Origin: CAVQGF01 sp045807945
GTDB lineage: Bacteria > Acidobacteriota > Terriglobia > Terriglobales > Acidobacteriaceae
Assembly (NCBI GenBank): GCA_045807945.1
Contig: JBJMGI010000092.1
Span: 1-64,000 of the forward strand
DNA length: 64,000 nt
Direction of reading: 5' to 3'
Under the pieces are notes generated by a model. It searched no databases, was not told the origin of the DNA, and worked only from the letters and a program-made list of their open reading frames with translations. A program made the position numbers and the translations under genes. Shown in pieces: positions 35,050 to 42,880 of the stretch (within the stretch, counting starts at the first letter, position 1; the number at the start of each line of letters is the position of its first letter).

Positions 35050-36303
35050 TCAGTCGAATCGGATTCGATCTGCTTTCTCCCAGCGCGACATATCCGAGAG
35101 GACCACTTGGTCGCCTTCTTTCAATCCGCCTAGGATCTCGATCGCGGTCACTGAGCTGCGACCGAGTTCCACTTGCACTCGGCTCGCGCCCTTTCCGTCC
35201 GGATCGAGCTTGAACATACCCACTGTGCTCTTTTCTTGTCCGAATGCGGGACGGCCAACGTAAAGCACATTCGAGAGCTGCTCGAGGTTGATGGTGCCGT
35301 CCACGCTTAAATCAGGACGCGCGCCTTTCGGCAATGCGTCGGTTAACTGCACGTCGACTGTTACAGTGCCGTTCTGTACCGCCGGGTCCACGCGCATGAC
35401 TGAACCGTTGATAACTCCGTTGTGCGTATCGATAGACGCTGGCTGGCCGATTTGGATATCTTTCGCCTGCGTCTCAGGAACTTTTAATTCCGCCTTCAGC
35501 ATTTCTGGCTGCGCCACGCGGGCGAGGTTGGTTCCCGGCGTCACGCGTTGTCCGACTTGCACCGGGACTTCCTGCAAGACTCCGTCGATGCCGGCGCGAA
35601 CCTTCAAAGCGTCATACTGCTTGCGGCGCAGTTGTGCCATGGCGCGCAGCTCGGCGACGCGTGCCTGCTGCACCGCCATCTGCGAGCCTACGGCTTCGCT
35701 GTTGATCTCAATCCGCTTCTGCTCGATCTCGTGCCGCGTCGCAAGCTCGTGCTCTTTCCCTTCCGATGTCTTAAGGGCTTGTCCAGAAATAACGCCCAAC
35801 TTCGCCAGTTCGGAATCGATCTCCGCCTGCCTCTTCGCGTTGTTGTAATCAGCCGAGACGGTCGCCGCGCCGGCTTTCTGCGTCATCAGATCGCCTTCAA
35901 CTTTTACCCGCGCATTTTTCAATTCGGCTTCCGCTGCGCGAAGCTGCCACTCAGCGTCGACCATCTCTTGCTCCGCCTGGGGATTGCTCAATTCCATGAT
36001 GATCGTGTCCGCTTTGACAGGCGTGCCGGCGAGAACACGAATGCGTTCCACGCGTGCTTCTGTTTCTGCTGGGATCCAGCGGATCTCTACGGGCACCAGC
36101 GTTCCTAGACCGCGCACCTGGCGAAGAATGGAGCCGCGCTTCACGGTATCGGTCCACACAGTGCCGCGCTCAACGGAGGGCGCCGCCGGCTTCAGTCGCG
36201 AAACACCGATCGTGACGGCTACGATAAAGACCAAGGCGACTGCCGCGAGGGCGATCCGCTTCTTGCGTTTTGCGTCGGCGTTAGATGGGCGAGGAATATC
36301 CAT
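35050..36303 (-). CDS. Periplasmic adaptor (membrane fusion) protein of efflux system
   Basis: 417 residues: one N-terminal membrane segment (about 17-35), a lipoyl/barrel-type half-motif ('GTLVPVEIRWIPAETEARVER'), a long helical hairpin (about 105-210) and beta-barrel domains ('VRAGIDGVLQEVPVQVGQRV'). It would bridge the permease and the TolC channel. First gene of the efflux operon. A near-perfect sigma-54 promoter lies at 36321-36336, only about 8 bases before the predicted mRNA start would reach the ATG, so translation may be nearly leaderless. The conserved N-terminus argues against a later start. Confidence 0.88.
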   Translation of the reverse strand: MDIPRPSNADAKRKKRIALAAVALVFIVAVTIGVSRLKPAAPSVERGTVWTDTVKRGSILRQVRGLGTLVPVEIRWIPAETEARVERIRVLAGTPVKADTIIMELSNPQAEQEMVDAEWQLRAAEAELKNARVKVEGDLMTQKAGAATVSADYNNAKRQAEIDSELAKLGVISGQALKTSEGKEHELATRHEIEQKRIEINSEAVGSQMAVQQARVAELRAMAQLRRKQYDALKVRAGIDGVLQEVPVQVGQRVTPGTNLARVAQPEMLKAELKVPETQAKDIQIGQPASIDTHNGVINGSVMRVDPAVQNGTVTVDVQLTDALPKGARPDLSVDGTINLEQLSNVLYVGRPAFGQEKSTVGMFKLDPDGKGASRVQVELGRSSVTAIEILGGLKEGDQVVLSDMSRWEKADRIRFD

Positions 36304-36320
36304 TTATGTTTTATGTACGA

Positions 36321-36336
36321 TGCACGCCGCGTGCCA
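36321..36336 (-). promoter_or_regulatory. Sigma-54 promoter (P3) of the efflux operon
   Basis: On the minus strand the sequence is TGGCACGCGGCGTGCA, which matches the sigma-54 consensus: GG of -24 and GC of -12 separated by 10 bases and the flanking CAC and TGCA present. Transcription should begin near 36311, about 8 bases before the adaptor ATG at 36303. Confidence 0.8.
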
Positions 36337-36392
36337 GTTCCTGCATTTGCTTTCTCTCAGAAGTCATTGGTTTTAATGAACTTTCCTTAGCG

Positions 36393-37604
36393 TCACTGTC
36401 CGGCGCTGATATCAGACTGTCCGTTACCGGACACCTCATCCACAGCCAAGACGAGCGCCGTTGTGTCGTCCTTCAGCTGTCCTGCGCAATGCCGCACTGC
36501 GTCTTCGAGAACCTGGTGGAGTATCGCCTCGCTGCTTCGGTGTCGGCACGTGAGCGCTCGCCTAAGCAGACCCTCTTCACCGATTTCGTTTCCGTCTTCG
36601 TCGCAGGACTCGAGCAGCCCGTCCGTCACCGCGATCAAACGATCGCCGCTCTCGAATCTCGCTGTCCCTTCGTGGTACGACCACAACGGAATCGCTCCGA
36701 GCAGTGCATCGTCGCTCTGCAGGCGTTCGACCGAGCCGTCGCGCTTCAACATGAATGCGGGGGAGTGTCCTGCATTGGTGTAGCGCATTAAGCCGCTCCG
36801 CGTGTCCACCAGACCGTAAAACATCGTTGTGAGGCGCTGCAGCCGCGACTCGAACATCCGTCGATTCAGGCGCGCGCAGACCTCGGCAGGGCTCGCGACG
36901 TGCGTCGCGTCCGACCTGACGTGCGCCTGCAGGTTCGCCATCGCCAATGCCGCTCCCGTCCCTTTTCCCATCGAGTCAGCGATGCAGAAGACAAATTCAT
37001 TGTCACTAAGAGGGAACGAGTCGAAGTAGTCTCCGCCCACGAGGTTCGCTGAGCGCGTGGCTCCAGCCACAGAAAATCTCCCGTAAATCTTGTGCGCTGC
37101 GCCCATCAACGCTTCTTGCACTTCGAGTGCGTCTTCATTAGCCCGCATTAGCTGCGAGGCTCGCGAGCGGCGCTCGCGCGTCACCGACGCCTGTAGCGCA
37201 ATGATCTTCAATGCAGCGTCGTTCTCCCACGGCTTTTGCAGGAAGTCTGCCGCCCCGCGCTGTAGCGATGCAACGGCAACCTCGATCGTGCTCCAGGCGG
37301 TCATCACAATGATCTGCAGATGCGGGTCGCGACTACGGATCGCATCGATCAACTCCAAACCTTCCTGTCCGGAAGTAGTGTCGCGCCCATAGTTCATATC
37401 CATGAGTAGCAGGTCGAACCCTCGGCCATTCGCGATCTCGTTGAGCACTTCTTTAGGCGAGTGTGCCACGGCGACTTCCATCCCCGCCGACTTCAGTAGG
37501 AACTGCAGCGCCTGGATGATGCCTTCCTGATCGTCCGCGACGAGGATTCTGAAATGCTCTTCGCCCGCGTAGCTCGGCGCTTTCGATGTGAGTGGTTGTT
37601 CCAC
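36393..37604 (-). CDS. Receiver-PP2C (SpoIIE-type) response regulator phosphatase
   Basis: 403 residues, GTG start. A receiver (about 18-140, phosphoacceptor in 'LLMDMNYGRDTTSG') is followed by a SpoIIE/RsbU-type protein phosphatase domain with the metal-binding aspartates in 'GGDYFD', 'CIADSMGKG', 'TDGLLES' and 'DDTTALVL'. Such proteins dephosphorylate anti-sigma antagonists or similar targets, but no partner gene is nearby. The receiver shares the rare 'RDTTSG-EGL', 'MTAW' and 'KPWEN' motifs with the NtrC regulator of the same locus. It has its own sigma-54 promoter; the predicted mRNA start is almost at the GTG. Confidence 0.85.
   Translation of the reverse strand: MEQPLTSKAPSYAGEEHFRILVADDQEGIIQALQFLLKSAGMEVAVAHSPKEVLNEIANGRGFDLLLMDMNYGRDTTSGQEGLELIDAIRSRDPHLQIIVMTAWSTIEVAVASLQRGAADFLQKPWENDAALKIIALQASVTRERRSRASQLMRANEDALEVQEALMGAAHKIYGRFSVAGATRSANLVGGDYFDSFPLSDNEFVFCIADSMGKGTGAALAMANLQAHVRSDATHVASPAEVCARLNRRMFESRLQRLTTMFYGLVDTRSGLMRYTNAGHSPAFMLKRDGSVERLQSDDALLGAIPLWSYHEGTARFESGDRLIAVTDGLLESCDEDGNEIGEEGLLRRALTCRHRSSEAILHQVLEDAVRHCAGQLKDDTTALVLAVDEVSGNGQSDISAGQ
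36397..36433 (-). promoter_or_regulatory. Enhancer pair for P3 (NtrC-type upstream sites)
   Basis: A perfect 6-4-6 inverted repeat, TGTCCGTTACCGGACA, is at 36418-36433. A second TGTCCG half-site lies 21 bases nearer the promoter, at 36397-36402. The sites fall within the 3' end of the receiver-PP2C gene, roughly 60-95 bases from the -24 element, a usual enhancer distance. Confidence 0.7.
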
Positions 37605-37615
37605 GCTCTACTATT

Positions 37616-37631
37616 TGCAACTGAACGGCCA
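37616..37631 (-). promoter_or_regulatory. Sigma-54 promoter (P2) of the receiver-PP2C gene
   Basis: Minus-strand sequence TGGCCGTTCAGTTGCA: GG and GC are separated by exactly 10 bases and the TTGCA of the -12 box is perfect. Transcription should start near 37605, at the GTG start codon at 37604. Confidence 0.75.
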
Positions 37632-37680
37632 CGATTTAGGGTGCGAGGCAGCCTCAAACAGCCGATTTGCAGAGCTTTTG

Positions 37681-37717
37681 TGTCCGCAACCGCTATCGAA
37701 CTGTTCGTGCGTGAACA
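37681..37717 (-). promoter_or_regulatory. Enhancer pair for P2
   Basis: TGTCCG at 37681-37686 lacks a good right half. A related inverted repeat TGTTC-GTGCGT-GAACA lies at 37702-37717, 21 bases away, the same spacing as at P3. The proximal site is about 50 bases from the promoter. Confidence 0.5.
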
Positions 37718-37728
37718 CTACGTCGCGA

Positions 37729-40173
37729 TTATTCCTGGTGCAGTATCTTCGCCGGCTCGACTCGCGTCGCCCGGTACGAAGGAATAAGGCTCGCCGTCGC
37801 GGCGATGAGCAGCAGCAGCAGGGAACCGCCGATCAGGGTCGTGAGGTCAGCGGTGCTGACGCCGTAGATCATGCTGGCTACACCGCGTCCGAGGGCGAGC
37901 GATAACCCAAGCCCGATCACCACACCCATGAGTGCCGGTTTTAACCCTTGGAAGAAAATCAACCGGAGTATGTCGTTGACCTGGGCGCCAAGCGCCATGC
38001 GGATCCCGATCTCGCGCACTCTCCGCCGCACTGCGTAAGCCAGCACGCTGTATATTCCTACGGCCGCCAATGTGAGCGCCAGCACAGCGAATGCGACCAG
38101 CAAAGTCATGTTCAGGCGCTGCGCTTGCAGCGTTTCGCCGATGAACTTGTCGATGGTGAGCACTTCCAATACCGGCACGTGCGGATCGACCTCGTGAACC
38201 GCGTTGATCACCGCGCTGGTGAGGTTGCCGGGCTTCGAGTCGCTTCTTACGACTAAATACATGGGGAACGAGCGCCACTCATAACCCTTGGGCAGTTCGG
38301 CTTGGCTAAGTGGGAGATAGATGGTGGGGGAAGGATCGTCCGACGTGATCGACTCTTGTTTCACGTCGCCAACCAAGCCGACAACTTCCCGCACTTTGCT
38401 CGGCATAAAGGTCAACGTCAGATGTTTTCCGATGGGGTCTTCGTTCGGCCAGAATTGCTTCGCCAACGAGGCGCTGATCAATACCGCACCAGGACGGTCC
38501 GGGGTGTCACTTTCAGAGAGGTCACGCCCTTTTTGCAGTGGGATACCCATGGCATCGATGTATCCGGGAGTCGCTATCCGCACCGCTACTTCCGGCTGCT
38601 CCGACATCTGAACCACCGGATGCCCTTCCGCCTGCACCGGCTGGTGAGAGCCGCCGGTGAGCGGCATGCTGATGATCATTCCAGCACCCTTCACACCCGG
38701 CGCTGCTTTTACGCGTTGCAAGATCTGGTTCATCGCCTGGCTCTGATGGGCGATCGAGCTGTACGTGGTGGGCGCAAACTCAAGATGCATGGAAAGCGTG
38801 TTCTGGGTATCGAAGCCTGGATCGAGGTGCTGGAGATTCCACAGCGTGCGGACCATCAGTCCTGCTCCCACTAGCAACATCAGCGAGAGCGCGACTTCAA
38901 CAACCACGAGCGCCGCCCGTGTACGGGAAGCGCCGCTCTCCGTTCCGGAGCGGCCAACACCTTGCTTCAACCCTTCGCTGGCGTCCTTCCCGGCGAATCG
39001 CAACGCCGGGACTAAACCGGCGATCACGCCCGTGAGCAACGAAATACCTAGGGTGAACAGAAGTACTGGCGGATTGAGTCCGAACTCACCAGAACGCGGC
39101 AGGCTCTCTCCCAGGAAGGCGACGATGAGAGCGATACCAAAATGAGCCATGATCAATCCAAGCGCGCCGCCTAGCAGCGAAACGACAACCGACTCAGCAA
39201 GCACTTGCTGCAGCAACCTGCGGCGGCTTGCACCCAGCGCCACCCTGATCGCTAGCTCGTGACGACGCGCCAGGGTTCGTGCCAACAGAAGGTTCGCCAC
39301 GTTGGCACATGCGATCAACAATACAAACAGCACAGCAGAAAGCAACACGAGAAGAGCGGGGCGAACATCGCCAACCACTTCGTCTCGCAACGGCACTACC
39401 ATCGCTCCCCAATCCTTGTCGTCAGCGGGGTAGGCCTGCGCCAGATTTTGCGAGATGGTGCTCAACTCGGCGTTTGCCTGTTGCAGAGTGACCCCGGGCT
39501 TCAGCCGCGCGATTGCAAGGTAATCGTGGATGCCCCGAAGCGCTCTCTTCTCCGGCGTCAACGCCAGAGGAGTCCAGATCTGTGCGAATGCAGGAAAAGT
39601 AAATGCGGCGGGCATCACACCAACCACGGTGTACGCCTCACCGTCCAGTTGAATCTGCCGTCCGACAATGTTTTTGTCGCCGCCAAAATGTTGGCGCCAA
39701 TAGGCGTGACTTAGGACCACCTCGTGATTACGTTCGGGCTGATCTTCGTCAGCCGTGAACGTGCGTCCCAGGATTGGCTGCGTGCCAAGAACCGAGAAGA
39801 AGCTCGGCGACACCGAACCGCTGTTAACTTTTTCCGTTTTATCCGAACCAGTGACGTTGAAGGAGTCGAATCCAAAAATACTGGAGCTTTCGAAGACGTG
39901 ATTCATCTTGGCCCAGTCGAAATAGTTCGCTGGAGACACGCTGAACTTCGTCATCCCAGGGAAGCTCTTGGGCGGAGGAATATGCCAGATGTGTACCAGC
40001 CGGGAGGGTTCCGCAAAGGGCAATGGCTGCAGAAGAACGGTATTCACAACGCTAAAGATTGCGGTGTTCGCCCCAATACCGAGCGCCATCACGATGATCG
40101 CGGCTGCCGCGAAGCCCGGAGCTTTGCGAAGCGAACGGAACGCGTGCCGAAGGTCCTGCCAGAGGTCTGCCAT
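37729..40173 (-). CDS. Long FtsX/MacB-type ABC permease (acidobacterial duplicated permease type)
   Basis: 814 residues, third member of this family in the region. It starts 'MADLWQDLRHAFRSLRKAPG' and ends with the FtsX block 'SYRATRVEPAKILHQE'. It has a duplicated periplasmic-FtsX architecture but no ATPase of its own; the nearest ATPases are in the operon downstream. AGGAGA about 9 bases before the ATG is a clear ribosome site. A sigma-54 promoter is at 40201-40216 with enhancers further upstream, so it is probably expressed together with the efflux operon. Confidence 0.87.
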   Translation of the reverse strand: MADLWQDLRHAFRSLRKAPGFAAAAIIVMALGIGANTAIFSVVNTVLLQPLPFAEPSRLVHIWHIPPPKSFPGMTKFSVSPANYFDWAKMNHVFESSSIFGFDSFNVTGSDKTEKVNSGSVSPSFFSVLGTQPILGRTFTADEDQPERNHEVVLSHAYWRQHFGGDKNIVGRQIQLDGEAYTVVGVMPAAFTFPAFAQIWTPLALTPEKRALRGIHDYLAIARLKPGVTLQQANAELSTISQNLAQAYPADDKDWGAMVVPLRDEVVGDVRPALLVLLSAVLFVLLIACANVANLLLARTLARRHELAIRVALGASRRRLLQQVLAESVVVSLLGGALGLIMAHFGIALIVAFLGESLPRSGEFGLNPPVLLFTLGISLLTGVIAGLVPALRFAGKDASEGLKQGVGRSGTESGASRTRAALVVVEVALSLMLLVGAGLMVRTLWNLQHLDPGFDTQNTLSMHLEFAPTTYSSIAHQSQAMNQILQRVKAAPGVKGAGMIISMPLTGGSHQPVQAEGHPVVQMSEQPEVAVRIATPGYIDAMGIPLQKGRDLSESDTPDRPGAVLISASLAKQFWPNEDPIGKHLTLTFMPSKVREVVGLVGDVKQESITSDDPSPTIYLPLSQAELPKGYEWRSFPMYLVVRSDSKPGNLTSAVINAVHEVDPHVPVLEVLTIDKFIGETLQAQRLNMTLLVAFAVLALTLAAVGIYSVLAYAVRRRVREIGIRMALGAQVNDILRLIFFQGLKPALMGVVIGLGLSLALGRGVASMIYGVSTADLTTLIGGSLLLLLIAATASLIPSYRATRVEPAKILHQE

Positions 40174-40200
40174 CGAAACTTCTCCTGAACAGGAGATACG

Positions 40201-40216
40201 TGCAATTGCGCGGCCA
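40201..40216 (-). promoter_or_regulatory. Sigma-54 promoter (P1) of the third long permease
   Basis: Minus-strand TGGCCGCGCAATTGCA: -24 GG and -12 GC are 10 bases apart and TTGCA is perfect. Predicted start is near 40190, giving a leader of about 17 bases that includes the AGGAGA ribosome site. Confidence 0.78.
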
Positions 40217-40266
40217 AGTTCGACTCTTCTCGCGCCGTTCCAAAAATCGAGATTGCCTGGAGAGAA

Positions 40267-40302
40267 TGTCCGGATTCAGGAGAAACCGTCCGCAATCGGA
40301 CA
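40267..40302 (-). promoter_or_regulatory. Enhancer pair for P1
   Basis: CGTCCG-CAAT-CGGACA at 40287-40302 is one base from the perfect palindrome seen before P3. A TGTCCG half-site lies 20 bases nearer the promoter at 40267-40272. The region between the divergent genes (40174-40385) holds no other feature. Confidence 0.65.
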
Positions 40303-40385
40303 CTCCCGCAGCATTGGCACACGTAATGGCGCGGGCAGCGTCTTCCGTGAGGGAGTACTATTCTCGTCTCTCGCGGAGGGTCGCA

Positions 40386-40901
40386 ATGGTGCTTGGAATG
40401 AGTTTGGAGACTTACACCTTGGTTCACGTGATCATCAGCCTGGTTGCGATCGCGTCAGGGTTGATCGTCTTTTTGGGAATGCTCAGCAACAAGCGGATGA
40501 ATGCGCTCACCGCGGTGTTTTTAGCGACGACAGTGCTCACCAGCGTCACCGGTTTCTTTCTTCCCTTCGCGCACGTCACGCCTGGGATCATCGTTGGCAT
40601 TCTGTCGCTGATCGTCTTAGCGATCGCGATTCCGGCGCGCTACACCAAACGAATGGTGGGAGGCTGGCGCAAGACGTACGTCATCACTTCGGCCATTGCT
40701 CTCTGGTTCAACCTGTTCGTGCTGGTGGTTCAATGTTTCCAGAAAGTTCCAGCGCTGCACGCATTAGCGCCCACCGGCCAGGAGCCGCCTTTTGCGATTG
40801 CGCAGCTTCTCGTGTTGGCTGTCACGGCCGCCCTGGCGATTGCTGCCGCTAAACGCTTCCATGACGAGCCGGCCGCTTTCGCCAAAAAGGTGGCGCGCTA
40901 A
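40386..40901 (+). CDS. Small integral membrane protein of unknown function
   Basis: 171 residues from ATG 40386, which has GGAGG about 6 bases upstream; the frame extends back to 40200 but that part overlaps promoter elements. Five membrane segments are predicted from hydrophobicity ('VHVIISLVAIASGLIVFLG', 'AVFLATTVLTSVTGFFLPF', 'IIVGILSLIVLAIAIPARY', 'ITSAIALWFNLFVLVVQCF', and a C-terminal 'LLVLAVTAALAIAAAK'). No catalytic motif is visible. The family is not recognised with confidence. It is divergent from the sigma-54-controlled permease and precedes the Dps-like gene by 65 bases. Confidence 0.65.
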   Translation: MVLGMSLETYTLVHVIISLVAIASGLIVFLGMLSNKRMNALTAVFLATTVLTSVTGFFLPFAHVTPGIIVGILSLIVLAIAIPARYTKRMVGGWRKTYVITSAIALWFNLFVLVVQCFQKVPALHALAPTGQEPPFAIAQLLVLAVTAALAIAAAKRFHDEPAAFAKKVAR

Positions 40902-40966
40902 AACAATTAACATCCACAGCCCGCGCCTGTACCTCTAATAAGAGTTCATCAGCAAGGAGAGAAGAG

Positions 40967-41593
40967 ATGGCAAATAGGAACAACAACGTTCGTTCGAAGA
41001 TCACAGCTCAACCCCGCCTGCATCAGCACGCCCCGGAGATACAGGCTTACGGCCAAGTCACACAACTGCTCCCACTCGAACTTGAAGAGCCGGTCCGTTT
41101 GGAGATGACCGAGCGGCTGAATCAACTGCTCGCCGACAGCATGACGCTTCGCGACCTTTACAAGAAGTCGCACTGGCAGGTGGCCGGGCCCACCTTCTAT
41201 CAACTCCATCTTCTATATGACAAGCATTTTGCCGAGCAGGTTGAGATCGTCGACTCGATCGCCGAGCGCATTCAGCTGCTCGGAGGCGTGAGCCTCGCCA
41301 TGGCCGCCGATGTTGCCGAAACCACGCAGATCGAGCGTCCGCCCCGCGGCAGGGAAGAAGTGCCGGTGCAGATCTCGCGCTTGCTCGATGCTCACCAGAT
41401 CATCATTGGTGATTCCCGCAAGCTCGCGCGTCGCGCCTCTGAGTTGGGTGACGAAGGAACTAATGACTTGGCGGTGAGTGACGTGCTGCGCGTGAACGAG
41501 TTACAGCAGTGGTTCCTGAATGAGCACCTGGTGAATGTGCCGCTGGTGCGGGCGGAAGGCGAAAAGCAGCTGCCCCAGCGGCAACGCGCTTAG
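40967..41593 (+). CDS. dps: Dps-like ferritin family protein
   Basis: 208 residues. The ferritin-like four-helix core has the Dps ferroxidase pattern: His in 'KKSHWQVAGPTFYQLHLLYD' and the D-x3-E set in 'HFAEQVEIVDSIAERI'. Dps proteins form 12-mers that bind DNA, oxidise Fe(II) with peroxide and store iron, protecting from oxidative damage. An N-terminal extension of about 40 residues and a basic C-terminus could bind DNA. A strong AAGGAGA precedes the ATG. It converges with the MacB-type permease gene, whose stop is 3 bases away. Confidence 0.87.
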   Translation: MANRNNNVRSKITAQPRLHQHAPEIQAYGQVTQLLPLELEEPVRLEMTERLNQLLADSMTLRDLYKKSHWQVAGPTFYQLHLLYDKHFAEQVEIVDSIAERIQLLGGVSLAMAADVAETTQIERPPRGREEVPVQISRLLDAHQIIIGDSRKLARRASELGDEGTNDLAVSDVLRVNELQQWFLNEHLVNVPLVRAEGEKQLPQRQRA

Positions 41594-41596
41594 CGC

Positions 41597-42880
41597 TTAT
41601 TCGTAGCGAAGTGCTTCGACGGGGTCTAGTCGCGCAGCCAGCACTGCCGGGTAGATCCCGAAGAACAACCCAACCGCCATCGACGTTAGCACGCCGAATA
41701 CAACCGCCCACATTGGTACTGAAGATGGCAGCGCCGGCAGCAGTGCGTTGATCGTCAGGCTGATTCCAAACCCTAGTGCCACTCCGATCAGTCCGCCCAG
41801 ACTTGTCAGTGTGATGGCTTCTATCAGGAACTGACCGATCACATCGCGCTTGCGCGCCCCGATCGCTTTCCGGATCCCGATCTCGCGCGTGCGCTCCGTC
41901 ACCGACATTAGCATGATGTTCATCACGCCCACGCCGCCTACTAGCAAGCCGATGGAGCTGATGACTATCGTTATCAGCGCGATGACGGCGGTGATCTGGT
42001 GAAACTGGGTGGCGATCTGCTCAGCGCTCGAAACCCCAAAGTTGTCAGGCTTATCGAACGGCACGTGGCGTCGGCGGCGCAGCAGATCGCGAACCTGGTC
42101 TTCAGCAGCCGTCTTCTGTCCGTTATAAGGCTTGGCGCCAATGGAGATCTCGTCGTTCAGAGGATGGTGTTTGCGATAGCTGTTGAAAGGAACTGTCGCC
42201 ACTCGGTCCGCGGACTGATCTTTAAAAAAATTGCCTTTGCGCTTTTCCATCACGCCGATCACGGTGTAGTTCACGCCGTCGACCATGATGGACTTTCCCA
42301 GGGGCTCTTCGTTCTTAAAGAACGTGTCGCCGATGTCGTATCCGATCACCACGACATCTGACCGGTACATATTTTCCGCGTCGGTAAAATACCGACCTGT
42401 CTTCAGACGGACGTTATAGATGTCGGCATAGGTCGGCAGCGCGCCCGAGTGATCCACGTTGAAGATCTCTTTTCCCTTGTAGCGCGCCGAAGGGGGCGTG
42501 AACGGCCGCCCGGATAGATTGATGCGGGGGTATGCTTCCGCTACTACATCTTTAACCGCCGGACATTGTTCTTTGATCGCGAGTGCATCTTCCAAGGTGA
42601 GGGACTTGCGCATCCGCTCCTCGGTCGAGAGCCGGCCAATGTGAATCCCAGGTTCGAATTTGAAGATAAAAAGAGTGTCGGCGCCGAAATCGTTGAGGAA
42701 TCCGCGCATGTCAGCGTCGAGTCCCACCAGGATGGAAGCCACAGCAATGATCGAAGTGATGCCGATCACCACGCCGAGAATGGTCAGTGCGGAACGTAGC
42801 TTGTTGTTGCGCAAGGTGTCTAGCGCCATGCGCGCGCTTTCAATCATTTGGAATCCGCGAGCTTCGGTACTAGCTTTCAT
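41597..42880 (-). CDS. MacB/FtsX-type ABC transporter permease
   Basis: About 427 residues: membrane segment near the N-terminus ('ALTILGVVIGITSIIAVASI'), MacB-type periplasmic domain, and an FtsX domain of three membrane helices with 'SVTERTREIGIRKAIGA' and a terminal 'ARLDPVEALRYE'. Normal single-copy length, unlike the duplicated permeases nearby. The start at 42880 overlaps the upstream permease stop by 11 bases. It is paired with that permease, and no ATPase or adaptor is next to either. Substrate unknown. Confidence 0.88.
   Translation of the reverse strand: MKASTEARGFQMIESARMALDTLRNNKLRSALTILGVVIGITSIIAVASILVGLDADMRGFLNDFGADTLFIFKFEPGIHIGRLSTEERMRKSLTLEDALAIKEQCPAVKDVVAEAYPRINLSGRPFTPPSARYKGKEIFNVDHSGALPTYADIYNVRLKTGRYFTDAENMYRSDVVVIGYDIGDTFFKNEEPLGKSIMVDGVNYTVIGVMEKRKGNFFKDQSADRVATVPFNSYRKHHPLNDEISIGAKPYNGQKTAAEDQVRDLLRRRRHVPFDKPDNFGVSSAEQIATQFHQITAVIALITIVISSIGLLVGGVGVMNIMLMSVTERTREIGIRKAIGARKRDVIGQFLIEAITLTSLGGLIGVALGFGISLTINALLPALPSSVPMWAVVFGVLTSMAVGLFFGIYPAVLAARLDPVEALRYE

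Noticed and set aside
40313..40330. Possible sigma-54 promoter on the plus strand for the membrane protein at 40386
   Set aside because: TGGCAC is followed at the right distance by GG rather than GC, so the -12 box is not satisfied.
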